Part shown: positions 54,201 to 64,000 of the stretch, in pieces
Numbering within the stretch: the stretch's first letter is position 1
Layout of the letters: every line of letters starts with the position of its first letter
Assembly: GCA_905221605.1 (NCBI GenBank)
Contig: CAJNDS010000167.1
Coordinates: 90,001-154,000, forward strand
DNA from: Symbiodinium natans
Taxonomy: Eukaryota > Sar > Dinophyceae > Suessiales > Symbiodiniaceae
Length of the DNA stretch: 64,000 nt
Direction: 5' to 3'
Made by a program: the position numbers and the translations under genes
Notes under the pieces: model-generated
Seen by the model: the letters and a program-made list of their open reading frames with translations, nothing else
Told to the model about the DNA's origin: nothing
The model's database searches: none

Positions 54201-56690
54201 TAAATCCTAAAACCTATAAGCCCTATAGTCCCTATATACCCGATAAACCCTACCCCATAAACCCTATAAACACTGAACACGTTGAACCCTCAGGCTTTAA
54301 AGGCCTTAGGGGACTCACTAAGGGTTTGGGTTTACAGAGCCCTAAACCCCAAACCCTAAACCCTAAACCCTAGACCCTAGACCCTAACCCCTAAACCCTA
54401 AACCCTAAACCCTGGGACGTTCCCCTTATACTAGCTTGCAGTACCCCCCCCCCCCCTTAGAAGCCCTATGAAGGGCTCTTGGTATAAGGGGATCATCCCA
54501 AGTTAAGGCTTTCAAAGGAGCTTCCAAGGAATTAGGGCTTAGGGTTTAGGGTTTAGGGTTTAGGGTTTAGGGTTTCAGGGTTTCGGGTTTCTGGGTAGGG
54601 ATTTCGGGTTTAGGGTTTCTGGTGTAGGGTTTAGGGTGCAGGGTTTAGGGTGTAGGATTTGGGGTTTAGGGTTTAGGGTCTAGGATCTGGGGTTTAGGGT
54701 TTCGGGTCGAACCGCCCTGAGGCTTTTTGCTGCGTTGGGGATGCTCAGGCATAGCGACATCCGCAACTGCAGGGTGCTTATTTAGGGTTTAGGGTTTAGG
54801 GTTCAGGGTTTAGATTTTAGGGTTTAGGTTTGGGGTTTAGGGTTTAGGGTTTAAAGGGTTTCGTGCGAAAGTGTTTAGGTGGTTTGTAAGGCGAAAGTGA
54901 TTACGGGTTTCCAGGTAGGCCTTAAAGGCCCTAAACCCTGAAGGCCCAATCCCCAAACCCTAACCCTAAACCCTAAGCCCTAAGCCCTAAGCCCTAAACC
55001 CTAAACCCTAAACCCTAAACCCAGACCCCAAAACATCCAAGTAAGCCGCGGCTCTTCTCGGTTGTGCTAAGAAGGATGGAAGATCGTGGGGTTGTCTTTG
55101 CAACCGGTGAGACGCCGATTGCGGTGGGGTATTGGAAGGGTTTCGGAATTCCCCTAAACCCTAAACCCTAAACCCTAAACCCTAAACCCTAAACCCTAAA
55201 CCCTAAACCCTAAACCCTAAACCCTAAACCCTAAACCCTAAACCCTAAACCCTAAACCCTAAACCCCAAGTCCTAGTTTCGGAATTCCCCTAAAGCCGGC
55301 GTTGCGAAGCGAACTTGCTGGAGCTGCCCGGTTCCTTGGCCCAGCTGAAGTACGGGAAGAAATTTTGGGGGTTTGGGGTTTAGGGTTTGGGGCTTAGGGT
55401 TTGGGGTTTAGGGTTTGGGGCTTAGGGTTTGGGGTCTAGGGTTTAGGGTTTAGGGTTTGGGGTTTAGGGTTTGGGGTTTGGGGTTTAGGGTTTGGGTTTT
55501 TGGGCTTAACCCTGCAAGCCCTAACCCGCACGATGCGCCCACGCCCCACGAGTCCCTAAGTCCCGTGGTTTCTCCAAACCCAGAGTTGGTAGGGTTTAGG
55601 GTTTAGGGTTTAGGGTTTAGGGTTTAGGGTTTAGGGTTTAGGGTTTAGGGTTTAGGGTTTAGGGTTTAGGGTTTAGGGTTTAGGGTTTAGGGTTTAGGGC
55701 TTAGGGCTTAGGGCTTAGGGCTTAGGGTTTAGGGTTTCTTGGCTGACTTCTGAACCCCTCCTAAAAGTTTAACGTTTAGGCTCCTTATTGTAGTTTCTAC
55801 AAAAATCTAGAAAGTCCTAAGAGCCAGCCAGAAGAAGGCCAAGGTGTACTAAGTTTAGGGTTCATTAAGTTTACGGTTTAGGGTTTAGGATACGAGCCAC
55901 AACGCCCAAAAGTTTTGTGGCTTGTGTGGTCTAGGGATTATTGGGTTTAGTGTATGTAAGGGTTTAGGGCTTTGCTGAGAGTCGGGGTAACGTTTTCACG
56001 TTTAAACTTGACCCCCCCCCCCCCAACCAACTCAATCATCAGGTCCTTAAGCCCCTACACAGGAAACCCTAAACCCTAAACCCCCAAACCCTAAACCCTA
56101 AACCCTAAACCCCAAACCCTAAGCCCTAAACCCTAAACCGTGGTCTAAAGACGACTTCCCTACCTCCCATGTTTGTCGCCAAGCCGGGCCCCTCTCCAAA
56201 AAAAAAAACCGTAAACAGTAGACCGCCTGAGAAAAGGGGGCTCTGACCATGCCATTAGCGTTCCTTCACAGGGTTTATGTTTTGCGTTTTGCTCTTAAAC
56301 TTTAGGGCTTCTAGACCCTAAACCCTGAAACCTTGAGCCCCTGAAACCCTGAAACCCTGAAACCCTGAACTGCTCTCGGAAAGCTGGTGACGGCAAGGTA
56401 ACTCTCGTCTATCTCCCAACCCAATCCTTCAAGAGCCCCAAAGCCCTGAACCCTTGGAGAGTTTGTAGGGTGTACTTGGAGGTTCATGGTACTGATTAAC
56501 CAATGATAACTGTACTTACAACTGTACTAATAACCATCTTAGGGCACTTGAGGGACTTATCAGTGGGCTATGAGTACAGTTGTAACTGGTTAATAAGTAC
56601 CACGAACCTCCAAGTAGAGGCCCTCCCTAGCCAGGTTTCTGAGAAACAGCTCGTCGGGAGTGCAGACGCCTGGTGCGCGCAAGGAGGGCT
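51230..56690 (-). CDS. Minus-strand exon islands, gene(s) unrecognised
   Basis: 53788-53892 reads NLKNGSKHDAPLLYAGFLRG and GFRALAQLSRGKSS and ends exactly at an introner-type element (GG|GTAT). Others: about 56632-56688 (PSLRAPGVCTPDELFLRNL), 55308-55349 (WAKEPGSSSKFASQ; acceptor TTCTTCCCGTACTTCAG), 54731-54772 (LRMSLCLSIPN...), 53387-53436 (LMLRAFGRADGTFGQ), 52577-52606 (ADYQGASKSL), 52395-52430 (MIHKPSDAQKPL), 52147-52190 (LHEQREPPAVAGSS, donor GTGAAA) and 51252-51301 (TLAKRSAPIRNTLKTK). At 52980-53100 and 55075-55150 both strands are open, so I cannot assign strand there. Confidence 0.45.
51771..51912. repeat. Minisatellite, ~28-bp unit, 5 copies
   Basis: Units of AATTACAAGCCCTTTTTGTG plus GGTTT-like tails; the last unit runs into TTTAGGG sequence. 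Confidence 0.92.
53594..53783. mobile_element. Introner-type element (family A) with heptamer array inside
   Basis: The 4-bp duplication ATAC flanks it (53590-53593 and 53784-53787). Ends are CCTAAGGACCC and GGGTCCTAG. The interior includes GTTTAAAGGGGCTTATAAGG, shared with the other copies. A CCCTAAA array (53709-53748) splits the element. On the minus strand the duplicate gives donor GG|GTAT directly after exon 53788-53892. Confidence 0.8.
53927..54184. repeat. (CCCTATAAA)n nonamer array
   Basis: About 28 almost perfect 9-base units, a telomere-like heptamer with AT inserted. Confidence 0.97.
54413..54500. mobile_element. Short inverted-repeat element (family D)
   Basis: TGGGACGTTCCCCTTATACT at the left and GGTATAAGGGGATCATCCCA at the right are imperfect inverted repeats around a poly-C stretch. 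Related copies at 22390-22485 and 61960-62065. Confidence 0.7.
55592..55735. repeat. (TTTAGGG)n array ending in GCTTAGG variants
   Basis: About 20 heptamers; the last five carry GGGCTTA. Confidence 0.97.
56473..56616. mobile_element. Family B MITE-like element, intact
   Basis: TACTTGGAGGTTCATGGTAC...GTACCACGAACCTCCAAGTA with the full interior; 144 bp. Confidence 0.85.
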
Positions 56691-56864
56691 GCCGCAGGCC
56701 TAGAGAACTACACACCGCGTACCATGAGCAGTGCGCCTAAACCCTAAACCCTAAACCGGGCCAGACAGAGGGGCTGAATACCCTAGCCCAAAACAGGTTT
56801 AGGGTTCTTAGGGTTTAGGGTTTGGGGTTTAGGGTTTAGGGTTTAGGGTTTAGGGGTTAAGCCT

Positions 56865-57060
56865 ATATTCGCAATAGGATTATATAGGGGTTTCCGAAAA
56901 TAGGGGTACTCTTTTGGGTTGGGTTGGGGAGGGGATCCTTTAAGGGGCTTCTATATTAAAAATGGGGTACAACTTTTTTGGGGCATACCCATGTATAACC
57001 AAAAAGGTGCAAGGTTAACTACCCAGCCCCTAGGAAGAAAGAATAAGGGCCAATCTACAT
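56865..57060. repeat. Copy of the repeat at 38960-39050
   Basis: AATAGGATTATATAGG and TAACTACCCAGCCCCTAGG parallel the 38.96-39.05 kb sequence; also contains TTTCCGAAAATAGGGGTAC, possibly from another element. Confidence 0.5.
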
Positions 57061-57358
57061 GCCCAATTCCCACAGCAAGTGGCGCCTACAAGTGCTGATT
57101 AAACCCCGAAACCCCCTAAAGCCCAAACCCTGAACCCCGAACCGCGTAAAACTCCAACCCTACACCACGAAACCCCTTACAACTCGTACCCTAAACCCCT
57201 GAACCTCCTAAGCCCCAATCCCTAGTCCCCAAACCCTGAACCCCAAGCCCTAAACCCTAAACCCTAAACCCTAAACCCTAAACCCTAAACCCTAAACCCT
57301 AAACCCTAAACCCTAAACCCCCCCCCCCTCCATGCAAAGTCCCAAATTTCCAAAGCAG

Positions 57359-58229
57359 GGGCCGACGTGCCTCCTGAGCTGCGGGCCTTTGGCATGGTGC
57401 TTGTAGGCTAAAGCTTTTTTGGGTTTAGGGTTTAGGGTTTAGGGTTTAGGGTTTAGGGGTTAGGGGTCTAGGCTTTTATTTTGCTATAAGGTTTTGGTAG
57501 AGTTTTTGTCAGGTCTTGATGTTTCTCTAGGGTGTTTATGGGGTTTCTGTGTGGTTTAATACCGGGTTCTCTTGTAGGGTTTTCTAGGGATGTATGAGTA
57601 TTTGTTCATGGAGATGTTAAGGGTTTGGAGGGTTTTAGTGTTCCACGGCAATCAATCTGCTGCCTTATTTTTTTAAAGTGGCTGTAGCAGAAGCAGGTTC
57701 CACTACAATCTTTGGCATGTGGACAGTCCTGACAATGTGCTTGTCCCTAAACCCTAAACCCTAAACCCTAAACCCTAAACCCTAAACCCTAAAGCCTAAA
57801 CCCTAAACCCTAAACCCTAAACCCTAAACCCTAACCCTAAACCCTAAACCCTGAACCCTAAAGAGCGGCTGGTGGATCCCAAGACCGATGAAACGCCTAT
57901 TCGTCCTTTCTTCTGCACGAACCCAAAACCCTTGAAACCTCGAAATGCTAGACCCTTTGAACCCCCCTAAACCCTAAACCCTGTACCCTGTAAACTCTAT
58001 AAGCCCTCGACTCCCGGCCATGTTTATGTCTCCTATGCACACCTTCTGGGTTCTACATTGCCAAAGGCCTGTTCTGAGGTGCGTAGCGCAGAGACCTGAA
58101 TAATTTAGACCCTATAAACCCTAAACCCCAAACCCTAAACCCCAAACTGCAGAAGCATCACAGAAGTCTCTACGGAAAACCCCAAGGTGGGTGTCTGCAG
58201 TTGACAATGTCAAACACATACTCAAAGAA
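57359..58229 (+). CDS. Plus-strand exon candidates
   Basis: 57359-57398 reads ADVPPELRAFGM after CAAAGCAG; 57697-57738 reads FHYNLWHVDSPDN after GAAGCAG; 58201-58229 reads DNVKHILKE after GTGTCTGCAG with the donor GAA|GTGGGT. The acceptors are good and the peptides protein-like. Phase fits between the first two with a GC donor; the last junction needs an alternative donor. Family not recognised. Confidence 0.4.
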
Positions 58230-58383
58230 GTGGGTTTAGGGTTTAGGGTTTAGGGTTTAAGGCTTCGCGCTTTCTGGATTTGTGAGAGTTTTGGTGGTTG
58301 CCCTGTAGGACACAAAACCCCTAAACCCAATATGCCCTAAACCCTAAACTCTAAACTCTAGACCCTAAACCCTCGCCCCTAAA

Positions 58384-58548
58384 CCCTAGCCCTAAACCCT
58401 AAACCCTAAACCGTAAACCCTAAACCGTAAACCGTAAACCGTAAACCGTAAACCCTAAACCCTAAACCCTAAACCCTAAACCCTAAACCCTAAACCCTAA
58501 ACCCTAAACCCTAAACCCTAAACCCTAAACCCTAAACCCTAACCCTAA
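58384..58548. repeat. (CCCTAAA)n array with a CCGTAAA block
   Basis: CCGTAAA variants cluster at 58408-58450 within ordinary heptamers. Confidence 0.96.
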
Positions 58549-58710
58549 CCCCAAGTTGCGGCCCCAAGGGGCAGCTGGAAACCGCGCAGCGCCTGCGCGA
58601 GCTCCTGGCGGACACCGGAGTTGTGGAAGCCAGGAATGGAGTTTAGGGTTTAGGGGGCTTGGGGTTTAGCGTTTAGGGTTTAGGGCTTGTTTGGGGTTTA
58701 GGGTTTAGGG

Positions 58711-59610
58711 CTAGGGTTTAGGGTTTGGGGTTTCGGGTTTGGGGTTTAGGGTTGGCTGTAATATGGCGCACATGCTGTAGAGGTTAGGATGCAGAAGAGG
58801 CTCGAAAGCTTCGTCAGGTGCGAAGAGCAGCTCTGGCCCGATTGTGGGGGGCCAGCTGACACCTTTCTCCCACCCCGCGCCGTCCAAGGCGGCAAAGCCA
58901 CCAAAACCTGCGTCTTGTAGAGGGGGAAGGCCTAAACTCAAGTCAACTGCCTACTTACAAAACACTTCTTCCTGTAGCTGTTGGGGGCTTCCTTCAAAAA
59001 GTTTGTTGAGGGCTTCCTTCAAAAAGTTGTGATCCGACGGCACGCAGCCAGGGTGTCGGGCAACCACCCCAGACCGTCCCATGAAGCCCAGCCGCAGCCT
59101 CCGGGCGCACCGCCCCCCCCACTGTAGGGGGCAGCCTAGCCCTTGAGTTTAGGGCTAGGGTGGGGAGAGGGGTTTTGGGGCTTTGGGGCTTTGTGGTTGG
59201 GGGCCCCAACCCTTAAGCCCGAAAGCCGAACCCTGAACGCGAAGGCCGCCACGGCTGCCGAGATATGTGCTCTGTCCCATGCCTCTCACGCTGTAAGCGC
59301 TCATCTGGGGTCGGGGATTTAAGCCCCTGACCCCGAAGCCCTCAAGCCCTATGAGCCTAACCGCCGAAAAGCCTCAACCACCCTCAAGCCCTCCAACCCC
59401 TACGCCCTCAGACCTAAATCTCAAACCCCGAACCCTAAACCCTAAACCCTCAGCCCGAAACCTCAAACCCTAAACCCTAAACCCTAAATCCTAAACCCTC
59501 CCCTGAAAGCCCCCCGAAATAAGCGCAGACGTGGCCTCAATTGTCTGGAGCTGCCGATCACATCGGCTGGACAGCCGTGCCTCGTCAGAAGCTTTCGGTT
59601 TCGGAGCCAT
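58711..59610 (-). CDS. Gene start and downstream exon candidates, unrecognised
   Basis: 59527-59610 begins with ATG and reads MAPKPKASDEARLSSRCDRQ then LQTIEATS before a GC donor, a plausible first coding exon. Downstream on the same strand: about 59040-59115 (AAAGLHGTVWGGCPTPWLRA) and 58770-58921 ([35 protein letters not shown]; acceptor GACGCAG). These islands are also open on the plus strand ([39 protein letters not shown]), and 59238-59288 favours plus (AATAAEICALSHASHA with donor GTAAGC). Strand is therefore not settled. Confidence 0.4.
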
Positions 59611-59715
59611 TTCGGGCTATCCCCCAAACCCTAAGCCTTAACCCTAACCCTTAAACCCTAAACCCCAAACCCTAAACCTTAAACCCTAAAACCTAAACCC
59701 TAGGATGTTCTGGTG

Positions 59716-59799
59716 TTCGCTGCATATTCCTCGGCTCGGGTGACGCGCATTTCGTCTCTGCGAGTCCACGGGTCACGACTGTAGTCCACCCGCACCAGG
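59716..59799 (-). CDS. Exon candidate
   Basis: Minus strand reads VRVDYSRDPWTRRDEMRVTR and AEEYA with a GC donor; acceptor could be GACTACAG|T. Charged, helical-looking, not recognised. Confidence 0.4.
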
Positions 59800-60024
59800 G
59801 TTTAGGGTTTAGGGTTTAGGGTTTGGGGTTTGGGGTTTGGGGTTTAGGGTTTAGGATTCAGGGTTCAGGGTTTAGGGTGGATGCCGCAGCCGAAGGGCAT
59901 GCTGACGTCGGTGGAGAGAAACATGTGTGGTTCTTCTAGGGTGCTGAAGGGGGTTTAGGGTTTAGGGTTTAGGGTTTAGGGTTTAGGGTTTAGGGTTTAG
60001 GGTTTAGGGTTTAGGGTTTAGGGT

Positions 60025-60354
60025 TTAGGGTTTAGGGGGTTGAGGGTTGTAGTTGTATGGTTGTAGGGCTTTGGGTTTTAGGGGTGAGAGAAGTTTCGGT
60101 TGCTTTAACAGGGGCTGTAGGGGTCGAAGCTTTTTCCGTTTATTTTGGGGGAGTGTTTGCAGGGGTTTAGGGTTAAGGGTTCTCCCTGGTGGCTTGCTTC
60201 GGAATACGGTGCAAAGGTTTTTCTTGGTAGAGGAGTCTGGCGTTCGTAGGGCTTGTGGGGGTTGGTGTACGGCTTCAGGGGTAGCAGGTATGATAAGCTT
60301 TGTAGGGCTATCGGGGGCTTGCCGTCCGGAGCTTCTAGGGCCTAAAAGGCTCAT
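60025..60354 (-). CDS. Proline/serine-rich open frame, doubtful
   Basis: MSLLGPRSSGRQAPDSPTK... is 109 codons but the C-terminal third is heptamer-derived (TLNPKP). Only the N-terminal ~60 codons could be real. The plus strand is also open. Confidence 0.25.
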   Translation of the reverse strand: MSLLGPRSSGRQAPDSPTKLIIPATPEAVHQPPQALRTPDSSTKKNLCTVFRSKPPGRTLNPKPLQTLPQNKRKKLRPLQPLLKQPKLLSPLKPKALQPYNYNPQPPKP

Positions 60355-61262
60355 GGGGTTTAGGCGTAAGACTTGGCAATAGTTTCAGATCCCAAATGCC
60401 ACCCTAGGGGGCCTCTGAGCCCTCAACCCTAAGCCCTATGGGTTTAGGGTTTAGGGTTTAGGGTTTAGGGTTTAGGGTTTAGGGTTTAGCAACCCGAAAC
60501 ACCCAAAGCACCCCAACAAGAGAGGGCCGCATTTCGGGGGTTGAAGGTGTCATTGTGTTTTGGGGGGGGGGGGGGGGGAGGGAGTTAAGGTTGCGCTCCC
60601 GCATTTCAGGGTTTCAAGGGTATAAAACGCTAGGGTTTAGGGTATAGAGGGCCTGCAGAGCTAAAGGGTCTAGGATGGTAGCTGCTAGCGGCTTTGCTTG
60701 TTCGCAACAAAGCTAAAGGGTCTAGAGTTTTAAGTTTTGGGTTTCAATTATTTAGGGTTTAGAGGGCTTGCAGGGCCAAAGGGTTTTGGGGTGTTGTAGG
60801 GTTTGAGAATATGAAGGATGAACGGCTTTAGGCCCAGCAGTGTCAACATCGGGCGTCCCGACATGCCCATTCTAAACCATCAGCCCTATACCCAAGCCCC
60901 TAGCCCTAAACCCTAAACCATAAACGCTTAATCCCTAACCCCAAGCCCCTACGTAGCCCTAAACCCTACCTTCAGTCAGATATCCCTAAGTCCTACTAAG
61001 CCCTGCACATCCCGAAGCACCCTAAGCCCTACTGAACCCTAAATTCTAAACCCAAAGCCCTACTATACCAAAAGCATCCCTAAGCCCTAAGAGCCTAAGC
61101 CCCAAACCCCTAAACATTGTAAACCCTAAGCCCCTGTGCAACATCGTAAATTGTCCCCAAACCCTAAACCCTAAACCCTAAACCCTAAACCCTAAACCCT
61201 AAACCCTAAACCCTAAACCCTAAACCCTAAACCCTAAACCCTGAGAGGCGCCCTTGGGCCGC

Positions 61263-64000
61263 CTGCTGCTCTCGGATGTCGGCGATGTCTTTTCGCAGCA
61301 CCTTGCAGAATTTAGGTAGGTTTAGGGTTTAGGACTTAGGTTAAGATTTAGGGTTTAGGGTTTAGGGTCTAGGGTTTAGGGTCTAAGGTATAGGGTTTAG
61401 GGTTTGGGGGTTTGGGGTTGAGGGCTTAGGTTTTTCTTTGGTTGCTTTAAGGGTTTAGGGTTTGGGGTTTCGGGTTGGGGTTGAAGGCTCAGGGTAGTTT
61501 TTGTTTAGGGTTAGGCTATTTTTTCAGGGTTTGGGATTGAGGGGGTAAGGTTTGTAGAGTTTTTTTGGATTTAGGGCTGAAGGGTGTTTCGGGTTTTGTT
61601 GGTCTGCGTGAGGGTTTAGGGTTTAGGGTTTAGGGTTTAGGGTTTAGGGTTTAGGGTTTAGGGTTTAGGGTTTAGGGTTTAGGGTTTAGGGTTTAGGGTT
61701 TAGGGTTTAAGGGTTAGGGTTTAGGGTTTAGGGTTTAGGGTTTAGGGTTTAGGGTTTAGGGTTTAGGGTTTAGGGTTTAGGGTTTATGGCTGCGGCTCAA
61801 GGATAGCTGAAGGCAGCCCACCTCGTTCTCTGAGTGGAGTGTCCGATTGCCTGGGCTGGGAGTATGCACGCTGATTCTGATCCCGATGCGAGTTCTGAGG
61901 ATGATGATGATGATAATAATGATGATGATGATGATGGTGATGGTGATGGTGATGGTGAGTGGGAATGTTACCCCTTACAATAGCAGCCCTTAATAGGGAT
62001 TATCATAGGGGGTACTGTGATCCCCATGAAGGACTGTTAGCAAAAGGGGGAACTTCCCAAATGATGCGGATGCAACAACCCTAAACAAAAGCCCTAGCAT
62101 CCCAGTAACCATATGATGATAAGGGTACCCGTTTATTTGGTTGCTCCCTTTTTATAAGGGAACCCAGAACCACAACAAGCTAGAGGGCACCACTGCGCCA
62201 CCAAGAAAGAACACGCGCACATTGAAAGCTTAGATCTTGCACCCTGATTTTCCTGAATTGCCTGCCTACCTCTCTCGCCAGCAACCCCTGAATCATGGAG
62301 TCCCACCCAGGCTGCTGGCCCGCGAAGCCCTTGACCCGAAACACCGAAACACCCCAACCCCGAAACCCTACATCCCAAACCCCCCTAAACCCAAAACCGC
62401 CAAAGCACTACACACGCAAACCCCCAAACCCCCTGAACTCTAAACCCCAAACCCTTCTTAAACCCTACACCCCTAAGCCTCAAACACCCAAAACTCTAAA
62501 CTCCACACCCCTACACCGGAAACACCCAGAACCCTAAACCGTACACCTCTACACCCTAAACACCCAAAACCTAAACGCTACACCACTGAACCCTACATTA
62601 AACACCCAAAACCCTAAACACTACACCCGAAACCCTAAACACACAAAACCCTAAGAACTACACTCCCAAACACTAAACCCTAAACCTACACCTATAAACC
62701 CACAACCCTAAACCCTAAACCCTTTAAAGAGCCCTGTCTCACCCCAAGGGGCGACGCTCCACGGCCTCCAGCCGCTGGTCGAGGGCCACGTCGGAACGGG
62801 AGCGGGCGGACTGGCGGGGTGGGGGAGGGTTGGGGGTTTAGGGTTTAAGGTTTAGGGTTTGGGGGTTAAGGTGTAGGGTTTCGGGTTAGGGGTTTAGGGT
62901 TAGGAGTTTAGGGTTTAGGGGTTTCGGGTATAGATTCAGGGTTTTGGGGTTTTGGATGTCTGCGGTTTTGGGTGGTGCAGGGTTTAGGTTTTGGGTGTTT
63001 AGGGTCTAGGGGTCCAGGGTTTAAGGGTTTTGCGATTGGGGGTCTAGGGATTTAGGCCTTAGGGGGTTTCGAGGGTTTATGGGGCTTGTAGGGTTTCAGG
63101 GGTCGCGGGGTGTGAGGGGTTTAGGGTTAGGGCTTGGGGGCTTAAGCGGATTTTGGGGGCTTAGAGTTGATGAGGGCTTTGGGTTTAGGGTTTAGGGTTT
63201 AGGGTTTAGGGTTTAGGGTTTAGGGGTTTTTGTTTTCGGGTCTTTTGGGTAGCGTTAAGGGGCAGCGCGAGTGTCAAGGAGAGCGTTTCAGGGTCAGGCG
63301 CGGAAAGTCTTAGGGAGCTTGTTCTGAGATTGGGGTCGTCCTACGAAGCCTAATAATTTTGAATGGCGAACTCAATTTTTCTACAGCGACGGCATTCAGG
63401 TTTTCCACCCTAAACCCTAAACCTAAACCCTTAACCCCAAAGACGCTTGAGGGGTCTCCTTCTTTGCACATTCCCTATTTGGGGCTTGGTCATGGATTGA
63501 ATCGAAAGGGTCTAACGTGTTGCGGGTTGGGTTGAGGGTTTGGGGCTTAGGGTTTAGGCTTTAGGGTTTATAAGGGGTGAATCAGCGGGTACAGGGTGCC
63601 GACAACTCTCATAGGCGCGCCTCTCGGCACTGAAAACACTTACCTACAACCCCAAGCTCGGACACAGGTAATCCTGAATGCTTCACGACCTAGCATATCA
63701 CCCGAAGGCCACAAACCCTATAAGCCGACATTCCCAAACCCCAAAACAGCCAAGTTCCTTAAACCCTTAAACCCAAACCCCCTGAACCCCTTAAACCTTT
63801 AAACCCTAACCGCAAGCCCTCAACCCCTAAACCCCCTAAACCCCTCCACACCCTAAACCCTAAACCCCAAAAGCCAAACCCGAAACCCTAAACCCTAAAC
63901 CTGAAACCCTAAACCCTAAACCCTAAACCCCAAACCCCCTAACCCCCCTAAATGCCCCCCGCCTGGGGAGGGGGGTCTGCGCGGCTCTCCAGCTCCTGCG
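61263..64000 (-). CDS. Minus-strand exon islands at the right edge, gene unrecognised
   Basis: About 63965-64000 (QELESRADPPPQ, runs off the edge), 63254-63340 (DDPNLRTSSLRLSAPDPETL, SLTLALPLN; acceptor CTTCGTAG, GC donor), 62743-62810 (SARSRSDVALDQRLEAVERR, PL; donor GG|GTGAGAC), about 62270-62311 (PGWDSMIQGLLARE, donor GTAGGC), about 61795-61850 (NRTLHSENEVGCLQLSLSR after CATACTCCCAGCCCAG) and 61263-61301 (VLRKDIADIREQQ). Several have coiled-coil-like heptads. Acceptors and donors are good for most; phases between neighbours were not all tested. No family recognised. Confidence 0.5.
61616..61786. repeat. (TTTAGGG)n array
   Basis: About 24 heptamers with one slip. Confidence 0.98.
61897..61959. 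repeat. (GAT/GGT)n microsatellite
   Basis: GATGAT repeats with AAT and GGT variants, 5' to the exon-like island at 61795-61850 on the minus strand. Confidence 0.95.
61960..62065. repeat. Family D element
   Basis: GGGAATGTTACCCCTTACAA...AAAGGGGGAACTTCCC inverted ends; the centre GGGATTATCATAGGGGGTAC matches 22390-22485. Confidence 0.65.
62103..62193. repeat. Family A element, diverged copy
   Basis: Starts near CTAGCATCCCAGTAACC and ends near GGGCACCACTGCGCCACCAAG, with AAAG-like sequence on both sides. The interior keeps GGGTACCC and TTTATAAGGGAACC. It lies ~80 bases downstream (minus strand) of the exon at 62270-62311. Confidence 0.6.
62330..62745. repeat. Degenerate CCCTAAA-like region
   Basis: Loosely repetitive ACACCCAAAACCCTAAAC-type sequence with scattered 7-9 base spacing; frames across it are compositional. 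Confidence 0.7.

Overview
The window looks like nuclear DNA of a dinoflagellate, most likely from the Suessiales/Symbiodiniaceae group; the species is an inference. Three things point there. Plant-type telomere heptamers (CCCTAAA/TTTAGGG) are scattered through the window in both orientations every few hundred bases. Genes are cut into many tiny exons with GT, GC and GA donors, and most exons follow AG|G. There is also a dinoflagellate-type retroelement reading frame. Long open frames are rare because the genes are read only after splicing; I found them by translating the short unique islands between the heptamer arrays.

Layout. 36-8415 (-) is a choline transporter-like (SLC44/CTL) gene of at least 13 exons that runs off the left edge; one intron holds a broken retroelement (2725-5011) and a ~52-bp minisatellite. 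8805-16055 (-) is a fumarylacetoacetate-hydrolase-family (FAHD) gene whose 3' exons are not present. 18.2-30.1 kb holds many phase-compatible minus-strand exons of one or more genes I do not recognise. 30.35-33.5 kb is an island almost free of heptamer arrays, with decayed coding remnants. 35-40 kb holds more minus-strand exons. 40944-42715 (-) is a complete 4-exon sulfotransferase of 380 codons. 43-64 kb holds minus-strand exons of unrecognised genes and a few plus-strand candidates.

The main discovery is a family of short transposon-like elements with ~16-bp terminal inverted repeats and 4-bp target duplications that behave as introners (intron-making elements). In the sulfotransferase gene, removing one duplicate plus the element (121 nt, exact GT...AG) restores the reading frame through conserved sulfotransferase sequence. 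Two other well-preserved copies sit at or inside introns. The heptamer arrays also look like insertions: several lie between imperfect direct repeats of 18-45 bp, and two have replaced the same part of the inverted repeat of another element family.

No rRNA, tRNA, CRISPR or bacterial operon structure was found. Exon calls outside the three recognised genes rest on splice motifs, open frame and phase only; many islands are open on both strands.
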